From Desulfitobacterium_A nosdiversum (GTDB lineage: Bacteria > Bacillota > Desulfitobacteriia > Desulfitobacteriales > Desulfitobacteriaceae), in assembly GCF_049860565.1 (NCBI RefSeq), contig NZ_CP172056.1:3596001-3660000 (forward strand): a stretch of DNA of 64,000 nucleotides. Direction: 5' to 3'. Under the pieces are notes generated by a model, which was given only the letters and a program-made list of their open reading frames with translations, searched no databases and had not been told where the DNA came from. Positions 52,077 through 60,823 of the stretch are shown one piece after another (the first letter of the stretch is position 1; each line of letters opens with the position of its first letter). A program made the position numbers and the translations under genes.

Positions 52077-52664
52077 TCATTTATTAGGATTTTTAAGTCC
52101 TCTTATCAGAAGATTTACAACAGATTCTATGTTTTGATTTCGGTTAGGATCTTCGAATGAGTTTGGGTGTATAAAAACGCTGGTTGCAAGATATACGTTT
52201 ATTGCCGCTTGATGAGGAAATTCTACAAAAAATATACCTTCCTTAATTCCTTGTACTATTATCTCCTTAATACGATTAATCCCATCTTCTTTACTCTTTT
52301 CTATTACTTCCATTGAACTTTGGGCTAGCTTAATGTAATTTGCAAACATTTCCGGATCATTAATAGCACTGCGACGTTTCGCTTCCACAAAGTCTTCAAG
52401 GAAATGAAAAAGTTTAATATCAGCAGTATTATCTTCTTTTAAAATATCATTTGAATGAACATGTATATTTGTAAGCCAGCGTTCTGTAACAGCATTCCAA
52501 AGAGCAGTTTTCCCATTATAATATCTATAAATAGCAGCGTGGCTAACTTTTAATGATTTTGCCACATCAGAAATATTCGCTTTTTCTGGTCCGAAACGAC
52601 GAATCACTTCTTCTGTCGCATTGAGGATTATTTCTTTATCTAACGAGATCTTGTCCAAATTCAT
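52077..52664 (-). CDS. TetR-family transcriptional regulator
   Basis: Start chosen at ATG 52664 (MNLDKISLDKEIILNATEEV); the open frame begins at 52754. 195 residues: N-terminal HTH with PEKANISDVAKSLKVSHAAI and YRYYNGKTALWNAV, then a helical ligand domain. GGTG lies near the start codon, a weak ribosome site. The downstream target is not obvious: the pseudogene at 50965 and the 50015 epimerase lie to the left on the same strand, after the 51925 hairpin. Confidence 0.85.
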   Translation of the reverse strand: MNLDKISLDKEIILNATEEVIRRFGPEKANISDVAKSLKVSHAAIYRYYNGKTALWNAVTERWLTNIHVHSNDILKEDNTADIKLFHFLEDFVEAKRRSAINDPEMFANYIKLAQSSMEVIEKSKEDGINRIKEIIVQGIKEGIFFVEFPHQAAINVYLATSVFIHPNSFEDPNRNQNIESVVNLLIRGLKNPNK

Positions 52665-53119
52665 CACCGTTCGTACTATACAGTAGTAGTTTTTTTGTCC
52701 CTCTCCAAGGACATTTGTTTCCAAGCACCTGTAAGAGATTCTATTTGTATCCACAACTCAAAAATTTAAATATTTCTATAATGCATTTCAGAGCTTTACT
52801 AAAAAATCATTTTTACGGCTTAACTTTTAATGGTTAGTCCTTCGTATTTTTCAATTATATCATTGTTTGTTTCAGGTTTCAAGTTACACTAATTGTAATT
52901 TTATTATGTGCTGTTAATGTATTAACGAAATCTCTGTATCCTCATTGACTTTTGACTGGAGGCAATAAGCCCTCATTACCGTTAGACTTTTCAGACGACC
53001 GCCTTAGTCATCTATATAAAATAGGCAAGCCTATTAATATTCTACAAAAGAAAAGACGTGAAAGCATCCTCTCACGTCAAAGTATGTTTTAATTCGTAAT
53101 CTCGAAACCCCTTTATTTA

Positions 53120-53220
53120 TCAAGGTTTCAATCGTTGCAACAGGATTACGGCTTCCACATGCCTTGAGTGTACTAAAAAGATGCCGCTTGAGCCTGGTTC
53201 CCCCTTATAAACGAGTATCG
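53120..53220 (-). repeat. HVE repeat R14
   Basis: Minus-strand frame ending at 53120 encodes VYKGEPGSSGIFLVHS then RHVEAVILLQRLKP and a stop. It lies about 80 bases after the SDR remnant. The 52755-53119 stretch before it has a GACGTGA/TCACGTC hairpin at 53055-53078 and no gene. Confidence 0.75.
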
Positions 53221-53300
53221 TAGCATACTCTCCTCATCACCGTTTTTCTCGTAGTTGTCAATCAACTGTAAATATCCTAAAGCAAATGCCAAAGGCGTTA

Positions 53301-53405
53301 CTACACAAGGGCTCCACCACCATCTACAATTATGAACTGACCTTGAACATAACTGGAGGCATCGCTGGAAAGATAGATGAAGGGTTGGAATAGTATGCCT
53401 ACTAA
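53301..53405 (-). pseudogene. Short-chain dehydrogenase, C-terminal remnant
   Basis: The minus strand encodes GILFQPFIYLSSDASSYVQG then QFIIVDGGGALV and a stop: the end of a classical SDR (FLASDASSYVxGQxIxVDGG). Nothing of the NAD-binding part is present upstream. A gene relic standing before repeat R14 in the usual orientation. Confidence 0.7.
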
Positions 53406-53524
53406 ATCAGACCAGAACTAAACAGTACCACCAGTCAATTCATTATATACATCCTCAAATAAATAAAAACTACGCAAATGTGAATTTTGATTTTTTTCAT
53501 TCTCATCCAATCTATACTGAACTT

Positions 53525-53866
53525 TTAATTATTTCGATTTTTTGCTCCCCACTCACACAACTCTTCCAAAACGGGTAATAGAGTTTCTGCTTTATCTGTC
53601 AGACTATACTCTACTTTAGGAGGGATTTGAGGATACTCTTTCCGTTTCACCAATCCATCCGCTTCCAATTCTTTTAATTGAGAACTCAATATTTTAAAAG
53701 TAATAGTTCCTATTTGTCTTTTCAGTTCATTAAAGCGAACTGGTTGGTTTTCTGCTAAAAGGTATATAATAACCATTTTCCATTTACCACCAATCACTGA
53801 CATTGTATAACCAAAAGGTGTATCTTGAATATTTTTAACTTTACCATTAAAATCAGCTATACCCAT
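53525..53866 (-). CDS. HxlR-family transcriptional regulator
   Basis: Start chosen at ATG 53866 (MGIADFNGKVKNIQ), the family's usual length (113 residues); the frame is open to 53935. The winged-helix HxlR pattern is clear: FGYTMSVIGGKWKMVIIYLL, RFNELKRQIGTITFKILSSQ, LKELEADGLVKRKEYPQIPP and VEYSLTDKAETLLPVLEELC. Divergent from the RidA-family gene, so it probably represses that gene in response to a reactive electrophile or a redox signal. Confidence 0.88.
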   Translation of the reverse strand: MGIADFNGKVKNIQDTPFGYTMSVIGGKWKMVIIYLLAENQPVRFNELKRQIGTITFKILSSQLKELEADGLVKRKEYPQIPPKVEYSLTDKAETLLPVLEELCEWGAKNRNN

Positions 53867-53944
53867 ACTTACACTATCCTTTTGAATAGTACCTATCAAT
53901 ATAGTGCGTACTATTTTTTTATTTGAGCTTAGCATATACTAAGC

Positions 53945-53958
53945 TTACTTTAAAGTAA
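53945..53958. promoter_or_regulatory. Palindrome before the RidA gene
   Basis: TTACTTTAAAGTAA is a perfect 14-base dyad lying 14 bases before the RidA start, in the short HxlR/RidA divergent region. HxlR regulators bind such dyads. A second inverted repeat, ATAGT-GCGT-ACTAT, lies about 50 bases to the left. Confidence 0.55.
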
Positions 53959-53971
53959 AGGAGTGATAATA

Positions 53972-54364
53972 ATGACTAATACTAAAACCTATAATCACGG
54001 TCTTCCATGGGAAGACGAACACGGCATCGCCCAAGGCTACTGCGTTAACGGCACCATATACATTTCGGGTCAATTCTCCCATGATATGCAGGGCACGTTT
54101 GTTGGGGAGGGCGATATCGAGGCACAGACCAGACAAACGCTAGAGAATCTCGATCGCGTACTGGCGGGATTTGGTGCTACGAGGTCGAACATCGCTGAGA
54201 TGGAGATTTTTCTGACAGACCCACAAGAACATTTTGAAAAGTGCATCAGTATTTTCAAGGAGTATGTGGGTGACCATCGACCAGCCGGCACCCTCGTCGG
54301 TGTGTCGGGTATGGCGTTCCCTGACCAGCTGATTGAAATTCGTGCTGTAGCACATATTAACTAA
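53972..54364 (+). CDS. RidA/YjgF-family protein
   Basis: Start at ATG 53972 (AAAGGAG 8 nt upstream). 130 residues: NGTIYISGQFSHDMQG, EGDIEAQTRQTLENLDRVLA, IFLTDPQEHFEKCISIFKEY, DHRPAGTLVGVSGMAFPDQL and EIRAVAHIN, the trimeric RidA fold. The catalytic Arg expected near the C-terminus of true RidA (in RxxxE) is in IEIRAVA. Family members hydrolyse reactive enamines/imines or act in catabolic pathways. Divergent from the HxlR regulator. Confidence 0.87.
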   Translation: MTNTKTYNHGLPWEDEHGIAQGYCVNGTIYISGQFSHDMQGTFVGEGDIEAQTRQTLENLDRVLAGFGATRSNIAEMEIFLTDPQEHFEKCISIFKEYVGDHRPAGTLVGVSGMAFPDQLIEIRAVAHIN

Positions 54365-54484
54365 ATCGTTCACATGGTTAGCGAGGTGCCAGGAGATCAG
54401 GCATCGAAAAGCATGATTGTTATTAGCGCAAAGCAAGAGTCGTTGCCAAGAATATATAACATTATAAAATAGTCCACATCACAA

Positions 54485-54525
54485 AATGAACCGCTCCCTC
54501 AATTTTTGGCAGGGAGCAGTTCATT
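54485..54525 (+). terminator. Terminator after the RidA gene
   Basis: AATGAAC-c-GCTCCCT pairs with AGGGAGC-a-GTTCATT around a short loop, followed by TTATA; a 14-bp stem with one C-A mismatch. Confidence 0.65.
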
Positions 54526-54546
54526 TTATAGACATTTACGCCTCTG

Positions 54547-54690
54547 CTATTTATCAACCCTTGTCATCAATACCACGCACTCAACGTGCCTTGAGGATAC
54601 AAAAAAGATGCCTGAAAAAGCTGGTATCCCCTTGGCGGTGGAGTAAACTTCAGAGTTCAATACCTGTGCAACCCATTTTATTAGGAATAA
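54547..54690 (-). repeat. HVE repeat R15 (best-preserved peptide)
   Basis: Minus-strand frame ending at 54547 encodes VLNSEVYSTAKGIPAFS then GIFFVSSRHVECVVLM and TRVDK with a stop. It lies about 90 bases after the SEC-C protein stop. The tail HVECVVLMTRVDK is a textbook RumA-type C-terminus. Confidence 0.82.
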
Positions 54691-54776
54691 TAGTTTGCTA
54701 TTTGTAAATTGCAAGCAGTAAAACCCTCAATAGCAAAGTTGACTATTGAAGGCTTTATTAACATTAGAAATTTTCA

Positions 54777-56390
54777 CTAACTGTAAAGATTCTTACCACA
54801 GCATTTTTTGTACTTTTTACCACTTCCACATGGGCAGGGCCCATTTCGTGGAACTTTAACAATAGAAACTTGTGAACCACCCATAGCAGATTTAATGGAA
54901 ATTTCCAATGATTCACCCAAATATATTTCACCTGCATTATCCATAATGCCAGTACAAATTTCTTCCATACACTTCAACGAATCAACCGGAACTCCTAAAA
55001 TTAAACCACCCGAGTGGTCTAGATCCATATTAGGAAATATACATTCTCTATGTATAACGCTTATGAATCCATCATCAATAACAGCGTTTAGCCAGTTATT
55101 AATGTACGGCCCAAATTGTATTTGACTTGATCTATCGGTGGGGTAAGTATCATTCCTTAAACCTTTTCTAAATACCGTAATCGAAATTCCTTTTTCATCG
55201 CCTCTTTTTAAAGGAAGTACTTTAATCTCGTTTGCCCAGTCAATGTTGGGATTGAACCGTTTAAATGACCTAATCTGATTAATCATCAGCATAGGGGAAT
55301 CACCCCCATTACCTGACTCATCATCCGGTTCAAAGGACAAAATTCCTGCCGTTCCTAAGAATTCTGCGTTATATTCAAATGCTAATTGAGTGATGGCATG
55401 TCCGATTTCTTCATGCAATTCAATTAAGGGTGTTACTTGTTCCATAAATTCATTCCAAGGCAAAACTGATTGTAATTTACCGTTATTAAACAAGGAAACC
55501 TCTTTGGTTACTCGATCCACATACCTCAATGGATGCGCAATAGCATTTCTAAGCTTGGAGTTGTAGTATTTTGTTACGAATTCTTCCAAACATGTTTCTT
55601 TAACGTGTTCCTTAGTGATATCTAAGAGTTTAGTTCCAAAAACTTTTGCAGGGATACACTCTGGGTTAAATGGTTTCCCTTTTAACATATTCCCTAAATT
55701 GCACAGGAAAATATGATCAAGTTGGAGGTCTAGCAAATCTTTGTAAAGATTTGCAATATCATTAATCCTATCAAAATACAACTCGTCCGGATCTAACAGA
55801 ATGTCCCTTTCTCCTTTAATCGGATGAGGGAATAAAAATTCGAAGATCAAGTCGCTATACTTTTCCTGGATTTGCTCAAAGATTTTGGAGGCTTCATTAG
55901 TTACATGGGCACTGGTTAGCTGCTTAGCAGGTTCATTAAGCTCATTAAAGTATTTTGTGAACTTTACAAACTCATCGTAATTAATCTCTTTTGCGATAGC
56001 TAAAAGATTCTGAATAAACATCGAAATTCGATACCTATTAGGATAAATAAGTTTATTAATCCCTTCTCTTAGTTCCTCCGACACAACCTGTAACTCTAAA
56101 GGGTGATCAAACGTGGTGATAGTTCCCAGATATTTTATTTCCTTATCAGATAAGTTCTCTCGTTTAAGATATCGATTTATCAATGAGTACCTGTGCAGTA
56201 GCATAGGAATTCCAGCAGGAACATCGATGATCGACTCACAATCCCAATTATCGTTACACTTACGACATGTATACCGATCCGAGTTAAACACTGGATTGAT
56301 AATCTCGAACCTATGCACTAAGAAATGCTTTCCGCATTCATTACACTTAGTGATTAAGAATTCTCTCTCGCACTCCTCTTTAATGGACAT
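54777..56390 (-). CDS. SEC-C motif protein with N-terminal zinc-finger-like segment
   Basis: 537 residues. The N-terminus has CNECGKHF and CRKCND (about 16 and 42), a probable zinc ribbon. The centre is helical and unrecognised. The C-terminus is a SEC-C zinc-binding motif, GPCPCGSGKKYKKCCGKNL, as at the end of SecA. SEC-C domains occur in many proteins encoded in defence islands. First gene (3' end) of the 54.8-62 kb minus-strand block; R15 follows its stop. Confidence 0.72.
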   Translation of the reverse strand: MSIKEECEREFLITKCNECGKHFLVHRFEIINPVFNSDRYTCRKCNDNWDCESIIDVPAGIPMLLHRYSLINRYLKRENLSDKEIKYLGTITTFDHPLELQVVSEELREGINKLIYPNRYRISMFIQNLLAIAKEINYDEFVKFTKYFNELNEPAKQLTSAHVTNEASKIFEQIQEKYSDLIFEFLFPHPIKGERDILLDPDELYFDRINDIANLYKDLLDLQLDHIFLCNLGNMLKGKPFNPECIPAKVFGTKLLDITKEHVKETCLEEFVTKYYNSKLRNAIAHPLRYVDRVTKEVSLFNNGKLQSVLPWNEFMEQVTPLIELHEEIGHAITQLAFEYNAEFLGTAGILSFEPDDESGNGGDSPMLMINQIRSFKRFNPNIDWANEIKVLPLKRGDEKGISITVFRKGLRNDTYPTDRSSQIQFGPYINNWLNAVIDDGFISVIHRECIFPNMDLDHSGGLILGVPVDSLKCMEEICTGIMDNAGEIYLGESLEISIKSAMGGSQVSIVKVPRNGPCPCGSGKKYKKCCGKNLYS

Positions 56391-56614
56391 TTGGTAAGCA
56401 ACCGCTTCAACAACATAGGAAATAGTGAAAATTTATAATATGGTGCGAGCGCCTCAGATAAAGCCATTTTAGTTTCACTATCTAGCTTTCGTCCACTAAC
56501 CTTTCTCCTGTCTACTTTAAACTTTCTATGTCTGTTCCGACAGAATATCTGTCACAGCTTTGCTTTATGGTATTTATCAAACTAGAATCTCCACACCAGC
56601 CCCAGTTTTTTAAT

Positions 56615-57646
56615 CTATCTTAATTGAGCTTCCATTTCCATTTGTTCTTCATGCCAACCAGCCATGATGCTCTTTTCCTTTTCAAACAAAACGGCATCAA
56701 CCCTCCTGGGATTAATAGCAAGCATCCCTTTTTGCGGTTCGATTGCGTATACATGACGATGAGCATTCTCAATAATAATTTTACGGAAAAACTTACTCCA
56801 ACGCTCTGAATAATCCAATTGTTTAATAGGCATGTTACTACCTATTTGAGTTATCAATAAGAGCTTTGGCGAAAGTGGCATAATGATATTACCGTTTTTC
56901 TTGCCCCATCCACCTTTAAAATCATATTCATGTTCACTATTATAGTTTAAACATATAACAGGATCATCTGACGTCGGAAATGATACGCTGTCTGTGGCGT
57001 GAATAACGCACCAACGGTGCTTCCCTAAAACGCTTACCGTTTTTGTAAGCAGATGCTTCAATGCAAATAAATACATTCCTTTACCGACAAGCGAATCAAC
57101 TTTCACCTGGCTCATTTCCTTATCAACCGATACTTTAATTGGTAAGAGTTTTTCGTCTTCATATATTTGTGGTTGGCTGCTAATTATCTGAGGAGTTGAT
57201 TCCATTTCAAATTGTTTCGATATTTTTTGCAAAACGCCTTCAACTATTTGGGGCATTTCTGTACGCCATTGTGCCATTAAAGCGTTAAGACGTGCCGGCG
57301 TCCTTAAATATTGAGCGCCAACAAAGCGGGACAGCTTTTTTGATTCATCTTCATCCAAATTATGACCCTTTAGCAGATTATCAAAAACCATTTTCACAGG
57401 TGATTCAAATTCTCTGTCAAACCACTTTTCAAAATCGTCGATCTCCTTTTCACCCTCATTTCGCGTATAGAAATCATTCCATACGGCAGTTGATTTTATT
57501 TTTTTACAGCTCCAATAAGGGATTCTGGAATCAGATACAAGCAAATTGTAAACAAAAATACTATTGTCGTCTTGGCTCCAATTTTTTAGGTAAAATTGCG
57601 GGATATAATGATTGTTGTGAGCAATTTGATTGGTTTGCAAAATCAC
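56615..57646 (-). CDS. DUF4238 protein
   Basis: 343 residues: NNHYIPQFYLKNWS at the N-terminus, the hallmark of DUF4238, then YTRNEGEKEIDDFEKWFDRE, FVGAQYLRTPARLNALMAQW, SDDPVICLNY and IIMPLSPKLLLI. Function is not established; DUF4238 proteins are frequent in accessory regions and near defence genes. The gene is intact. The 56391-56614 gap holds no gene I can see. Confidence 0.8.
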   Translation of the reverse strand: MILQTNQIAHNNHYIPQFYLKNWSQDDNSIFVYNLLVSDSRIPYWSCKKIKSTAVWNDFYTRNEGEKEIDDFEKWFDREFESPVKMVFDNLLKGHNLDEDESKKLSRFVGAQYLRTPARLNALMAQWRTEMPQIVEGVLQKISKQFEMESTPQIISSQPQIYEDEKLLPIKVSVDKEMSQVKVDSLVGKGMYLFALKHLLTKTVSVLGKHRWCVIHATDSVSFPTSDDPVICLNYNSEHEYDFKGGWGKKNGNIIMPLSPKLLLITQIGSNMPIKQLDYSERWSKFFRKIIIENAHRHVYAIEPQKGMLAINPRRVDAVLFEKEKSIMAGWHEEQMEMEAQLR

Positions 57647-57761
57647 ACCTCCGAACGATCCAGGCCTATTTTGTCTAATCTGCTGCCGGTAATGTAATTA
57701 ACAATAAATAAACACATCAATTGTTTCATTCATCTTTTTCTAATGATTATGATTGAAGATT

Positions 57762-57971
57762 TTATTGGCCCTTTACTCCATTGTCTAAATATTGTATAGC
57801 GACTGAAATTAATGATAGGCAGCGTTTATAAAAATAGTCGTAATGCCTATTGTCTTCAATATCTGTTTTTGTCATCTCATGATGACGAATTCTAAAATTA
57901 TTCCCAATTGTCGTAAGCTCGTAGAACTCTTTTTCAAACAGTTCTTTATAAGGGGCTTTGTTACTGCTCAT
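57762..57971 (-). CDS. Small hypothetical protein
   Basis: 69 residues, MSSNKAPYKELFEKEFYELT..., with KRCLSLISVAIQYLDNG at the C-terminus. It starts 18 bases after the stop of the AbiJ-like gene, so the two are likely co-transcribed. No family recognised; it could be an accessory subunit of the AbiJ-like system. Confidence 0.5.
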   Translation of the reverse strand: MSSNKAPYKELFEKEFYELTTIGNNFRIRHHEMTKTDIEDNRHYDYFYKRCLSLISVAIQYLDNGVKGQ

Positions 57972-57988
57972 ATCACAAATAATTCTGT

Positions 57989-59062
57989 TTATGGATTTCT
58001 TCTATCTAAAGTAGGAAAATAATATGTTTTCAGTCTTTCAAAAGCATCCCATAATTTCTCAACAGCAATTTTTAAATTCCCATCTTCGTAATATGTATTG
58101 GCTTCTTGAAACAATTCTTTGAGCCCGGCTTCTTGAATTGAAGCTAGCATAGTGTTTTTTATTGGACTATCAAGCGTGCTTACGATTTTACCATTATCTA
58201 ATTTCAAAGCAAATTCATTCAGCTTCAAAATTTCATTAATTTGAGTTTCAAAGTCATTAGAGTGATTGTATTTCTCGAAAAACTCGATTGCATCCATTAC
58301 ACAATAAGGAGAACTGGAGTATATAAAATCCTGGAGACTATTTGTTTCAACATACTGCTTTTCTTCATTAAAGTACTTAGGGGTATAAAACTGCCGCATA
58401 TCCTTAAAAACTTCATCGCTTGTTGAGACACTATAGTGCCATCCTGTTTCACTGGTTTCTTGATAAATGTCATTATATCTTTCTAGAAGTTGGCAAATCT
58501 GATGCCTTGCACCGCGCTTAATGGTGAACTTTACTTTTTTCTCTTTTATAGCCTTATCATTTCGTTGAGAGTAAGGAATAAACATCTTATTTTCTTCTGG
58601 TTGATATATTCTCCACCCGAATACATCTCGGTTAGATATTTTTTCTGCCGGATAGAGCTCGTACCCATCATTTTGTAACAATCTGTTTACCTTAGCAAGA
58701 AACTCTTTCCAATATCCTTTCTCAACTCTGACTGTTGGATGAAAGATTTCACACATGAATTTCAAGTACACTTCATCGCTTCCATTTTGCAGTTGAAAGC
58801 GTTCATCTTCAAATACCCAACAAAATGAATAATCATCATTATTTACTGTATGCTGCCAGATATCACCTTCAGCATCCGGGAACCTTGAATCAAAACTCTG
58901 CATACTTTTCAAATCATATAATCTTTTGATAAACTCAATCTCTTCCATCCGACCAAAATAAGGATAGGTGACTCTTTTCTCATCCCAAAAATCGTCTATA
59001 TCAATCCCACTACGAAACAAATCGAGAATATCTCGCTTGGTTATCTCACTAATTCGGTTCAT
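57989..59062 (-). CDS. AbiJ-like abortive-infection protein
   Basis: 357 residues. The N-terminal domain has EITKRDILDLF, GRMEEIEFIKRLYDLKSM, DSRFPDAEGDIWQHTVNNDD and FMCEIFHPTVR, which I recognise as an AbiJ N-terminal domain (NTD3-type). The C-terminal part (AIEFFEKYNHSNDFETQINE ... ANTYYEDGNLKIAVEKLWDA) matches the helical AbiJ C-terminal domain. AbiJ proteins give phage abortive infection; the mechanism is not known to me. Central member of the defence-type block. Confidence 0.75.
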   Translation of the reverse strand: MNRISEITKRDILDLFRSGIDIDDFWDEKRVTYPYFGRMEEIEFIKRLYDLKSMQSFDSRFPDAEGDIWQHTVNNDDYSFCWVFEDERFQLQNGSDEVYLKFMCEIFHPTVRVEKGYWKEFLAKVNRLLQNDGYELYPAEKISNRDVFGWRIYQPEENKMFIPYSQRNDKAIKEKKVKFTIKRGARHQICQLLERYNDIYQETSETGWHYSVSTSDEVFKDMRQFYTPKYFNEEKQYVETNSLQDFIYSSSPYCVMDAIEFFEKYNHSNDFETQINEILKLNEFALKLDNGKIVSTLDSPIKNTMLASIQEAGLKELFQEANTYYEDGNLKIAVEKLWDAFERLKTYYFPTLDRRNP

Positions 59063-59295
59063 TGTTCAACCTGCCCTCATTTCATAGTTAACCAAATGAA
59101 GCCAAACTTTGATTGTTTGTAAATATCGCACTAAGAGCCCACACAAGCCTAAACTTATTAAATACTTGATGCCGACTTCATTCCATTATAAACTCACCAT
59201 TGAAGGAGATTCTTATGGGTCATTTTTTGTGAAGCACTATATAAAAACAGAGATACAACGACCACCAATTGGCTGACGTATCCCCATTCATTTCT

Positions 59296-60384
59296 TCAGT
59301 CATACTTTTTCTTTATATACCTTGCAATACTATCATAATCGCCATATATGAATTTTTCATTAATACCCATGAAATCCAACTCATGCAGTACCTTTCCCTT
59401 ATTCTCAATAACGATTATAACATCAGGCCAGACCCTTTGATGGGAAAGGATATGCGTTTTATAAGTTCTTTCATCAAAAGAAAGATATGCCTGATAGACA
59501 AATAAACCTTGCTGATTCCGTCCTCTTTCAAAGGATAATATCGGTGTGTATAGAAAGTCGGGAATACAGTTAAGCCACCACACTGGTGCTTCAACATCCA
59601 GGACTCGTTTTAAGAATGATTGCAGTTTTAATGTGTATTCAAGTGCAACCAATTCTATTGACCCATATTGTCGCTTTACTTCGGCAATCAACTCTTTACT
59701 GTCTTTTATATATTCATAGGGCAACTCGTTTTCATATTTCCCATTATTGTACAATGGAAATTTAGACTTTTTAGGGATACGGGGTTGCATATCAATAAAG
59801 TAATACTGCCAATCATCAGCTAACTGCTTGAAATAATAGTAGAATTTTTCAGGATGCTGTTTGTAGAAATCAGCAAATCCCCTATACAAATCCAAAATAA
59901 TATTGTTTTCATTTCGTATAAAAAGATCAAGGAAATTCTTATCTTCATTGCGCGAAAGCAAGTCTGTAATATCAATCAATTCATCTTTAAGAAGATATAC
60001 AAACCCTCTTTCCTGTTCAAGGCGTTCATCTGGACTATGAAACGGTTGGCAGGCAAAAAATAATGCAACTAAAGGCGACCTTGTAAAATCAATAAGGTTT
60101 GTCGGTATTCCGTGGTGTTGAGCAAAAGCCAAAAAGTTACTGCGTTCATCAGGGGTAAGTCTATGGAAGATCTCTCGTCTAAACTCATTTTTCATTGGAA
60201 TAAAAGGATACTCCTTATTTCTAAGTGCAGAGGATATTGTATCATGGTAATTTGTTGGCTCTCCACGAAATATGTAGTTTTCAAATTCATTATTTGAAAA
60301 CAAGCTTATATACTCTGCTAAATCCTTTACAACTATCTCTTTTGGAATCGGCAGACCTTCCAACTCTTTTTTTGAGTATCTCAT
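59296..60384 (-). CDS. FRG-domain protein
   Basis: 362 residues. ENYIFRGEPTNY at about 35-46 is the FRG (Phe-Arg-Gly) motif, and FLAFAQHHGIPTNLIDFTRS then PLVALFFAC follows at about 90-115, as in the FRG domain. FRG proteins are common in toxin and antiphage operons; the biochemical activity is not well defined. It overlaps the 97-codon gene upstream by 4 bases (ATGA), so the pair is translated together and could be a toxin-antitoxin or two-part defence unit. Confidence 0.75.
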   Translation of the reverse strand: MRYSKKELEGLPIPKEIVVKDLAEYISLFSNNEFENYIFRGEPTNYHDTISSALRNKEYPFIPMKNEFRREIFHRLTPDERSNFLAFAQHHGIPTNLIDFTRSPLVALFFACQPFHSPDERLEQERGFVYLLKDELIDITDLLSRNEDKNFLDLFIRNENNIILDLYRGFADFYKQHPEKFYYYFKQLADDWQYYFIDMQPRIPKKSKFPLYNNGKYENELPYEYIKDSKELIAEVKRQYGSIELVALEYTLKLQSFLKRVLDVEAPVWWLNCIPDFLYTPILSFERGRNQQGLFVYQAYLSFDERTYKTHILSHQRVWPDVIIVIENKGKVLHELDFMGINEKFIYGDYDSIARYIKKKYD

Positions 60385-60674
60385 TTTATGTCTCCCATAT
60401 CTTCAGTAGAAGGTTCTAACTTGAAAAGGCTTTGATTCACAGCACCTATCCAATGTTCTCTATCTCTTACTCGTCCTGATGCAGCGCTTACATTGAATAC
60501 AAGTTCAGCAAGAACATACCTCTTATAAGGCTCTATATCCAGGGTTCTTCGCATAAAATCTAAGCGTTTTATAAAAGGCTCAGCTGATTTTTTATTATGG
60601 GCACTTACAGCTTTATCGGCCAACATTTTGATTTCTTCAAATTCTTTACCTGTAAGCCGTCCTCCATTTCTCAT
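60381..60674 (-). CDS. Small partner protein of the FRG gene
   Basis: 97 residues, basic N-terminus (MRNGGRLTGKEFEEIKMLAD) and helical (EPFIKRLDFMRRTLDIEPYK), no family recognised. Ribosome site AAGGAGG just upstream of ATG 60674. Translationally coupled to the FRG-domain gene by ATGA. The role is inferred only from coupling. Confidence 0.6.
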   Translation of the reverse strand: MRNGGRLTGKEFEEIKMLADKAVSAHNKKSAEPFIKRLDFMRRTLDIEPYKRYVLAELVFNVSAASGRVRDREHWIGAVNQSLFKLEPSTEDMGDIK

Positions 60675-60823
60675 ATTTTTTCCTCCTTGAACTTATAATT
60701 CGCAATCCCTCATCCATTACAGATTAGCTCAGGTTTAAGGTTATCACTCTATCCATATTAGACTATTTAGGTTTTAAATGCTCTATCTAAGAATGGTCAT
60801 AGTTAGAAGTACATTACGTCCTT

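Noticed and set aside
51859..52080. 73-residue minus-strand ORF after the TetR gene
   Set aside because: It crosses the terminator hairpin at 51925-51964, matches no family and has no ribosome site.
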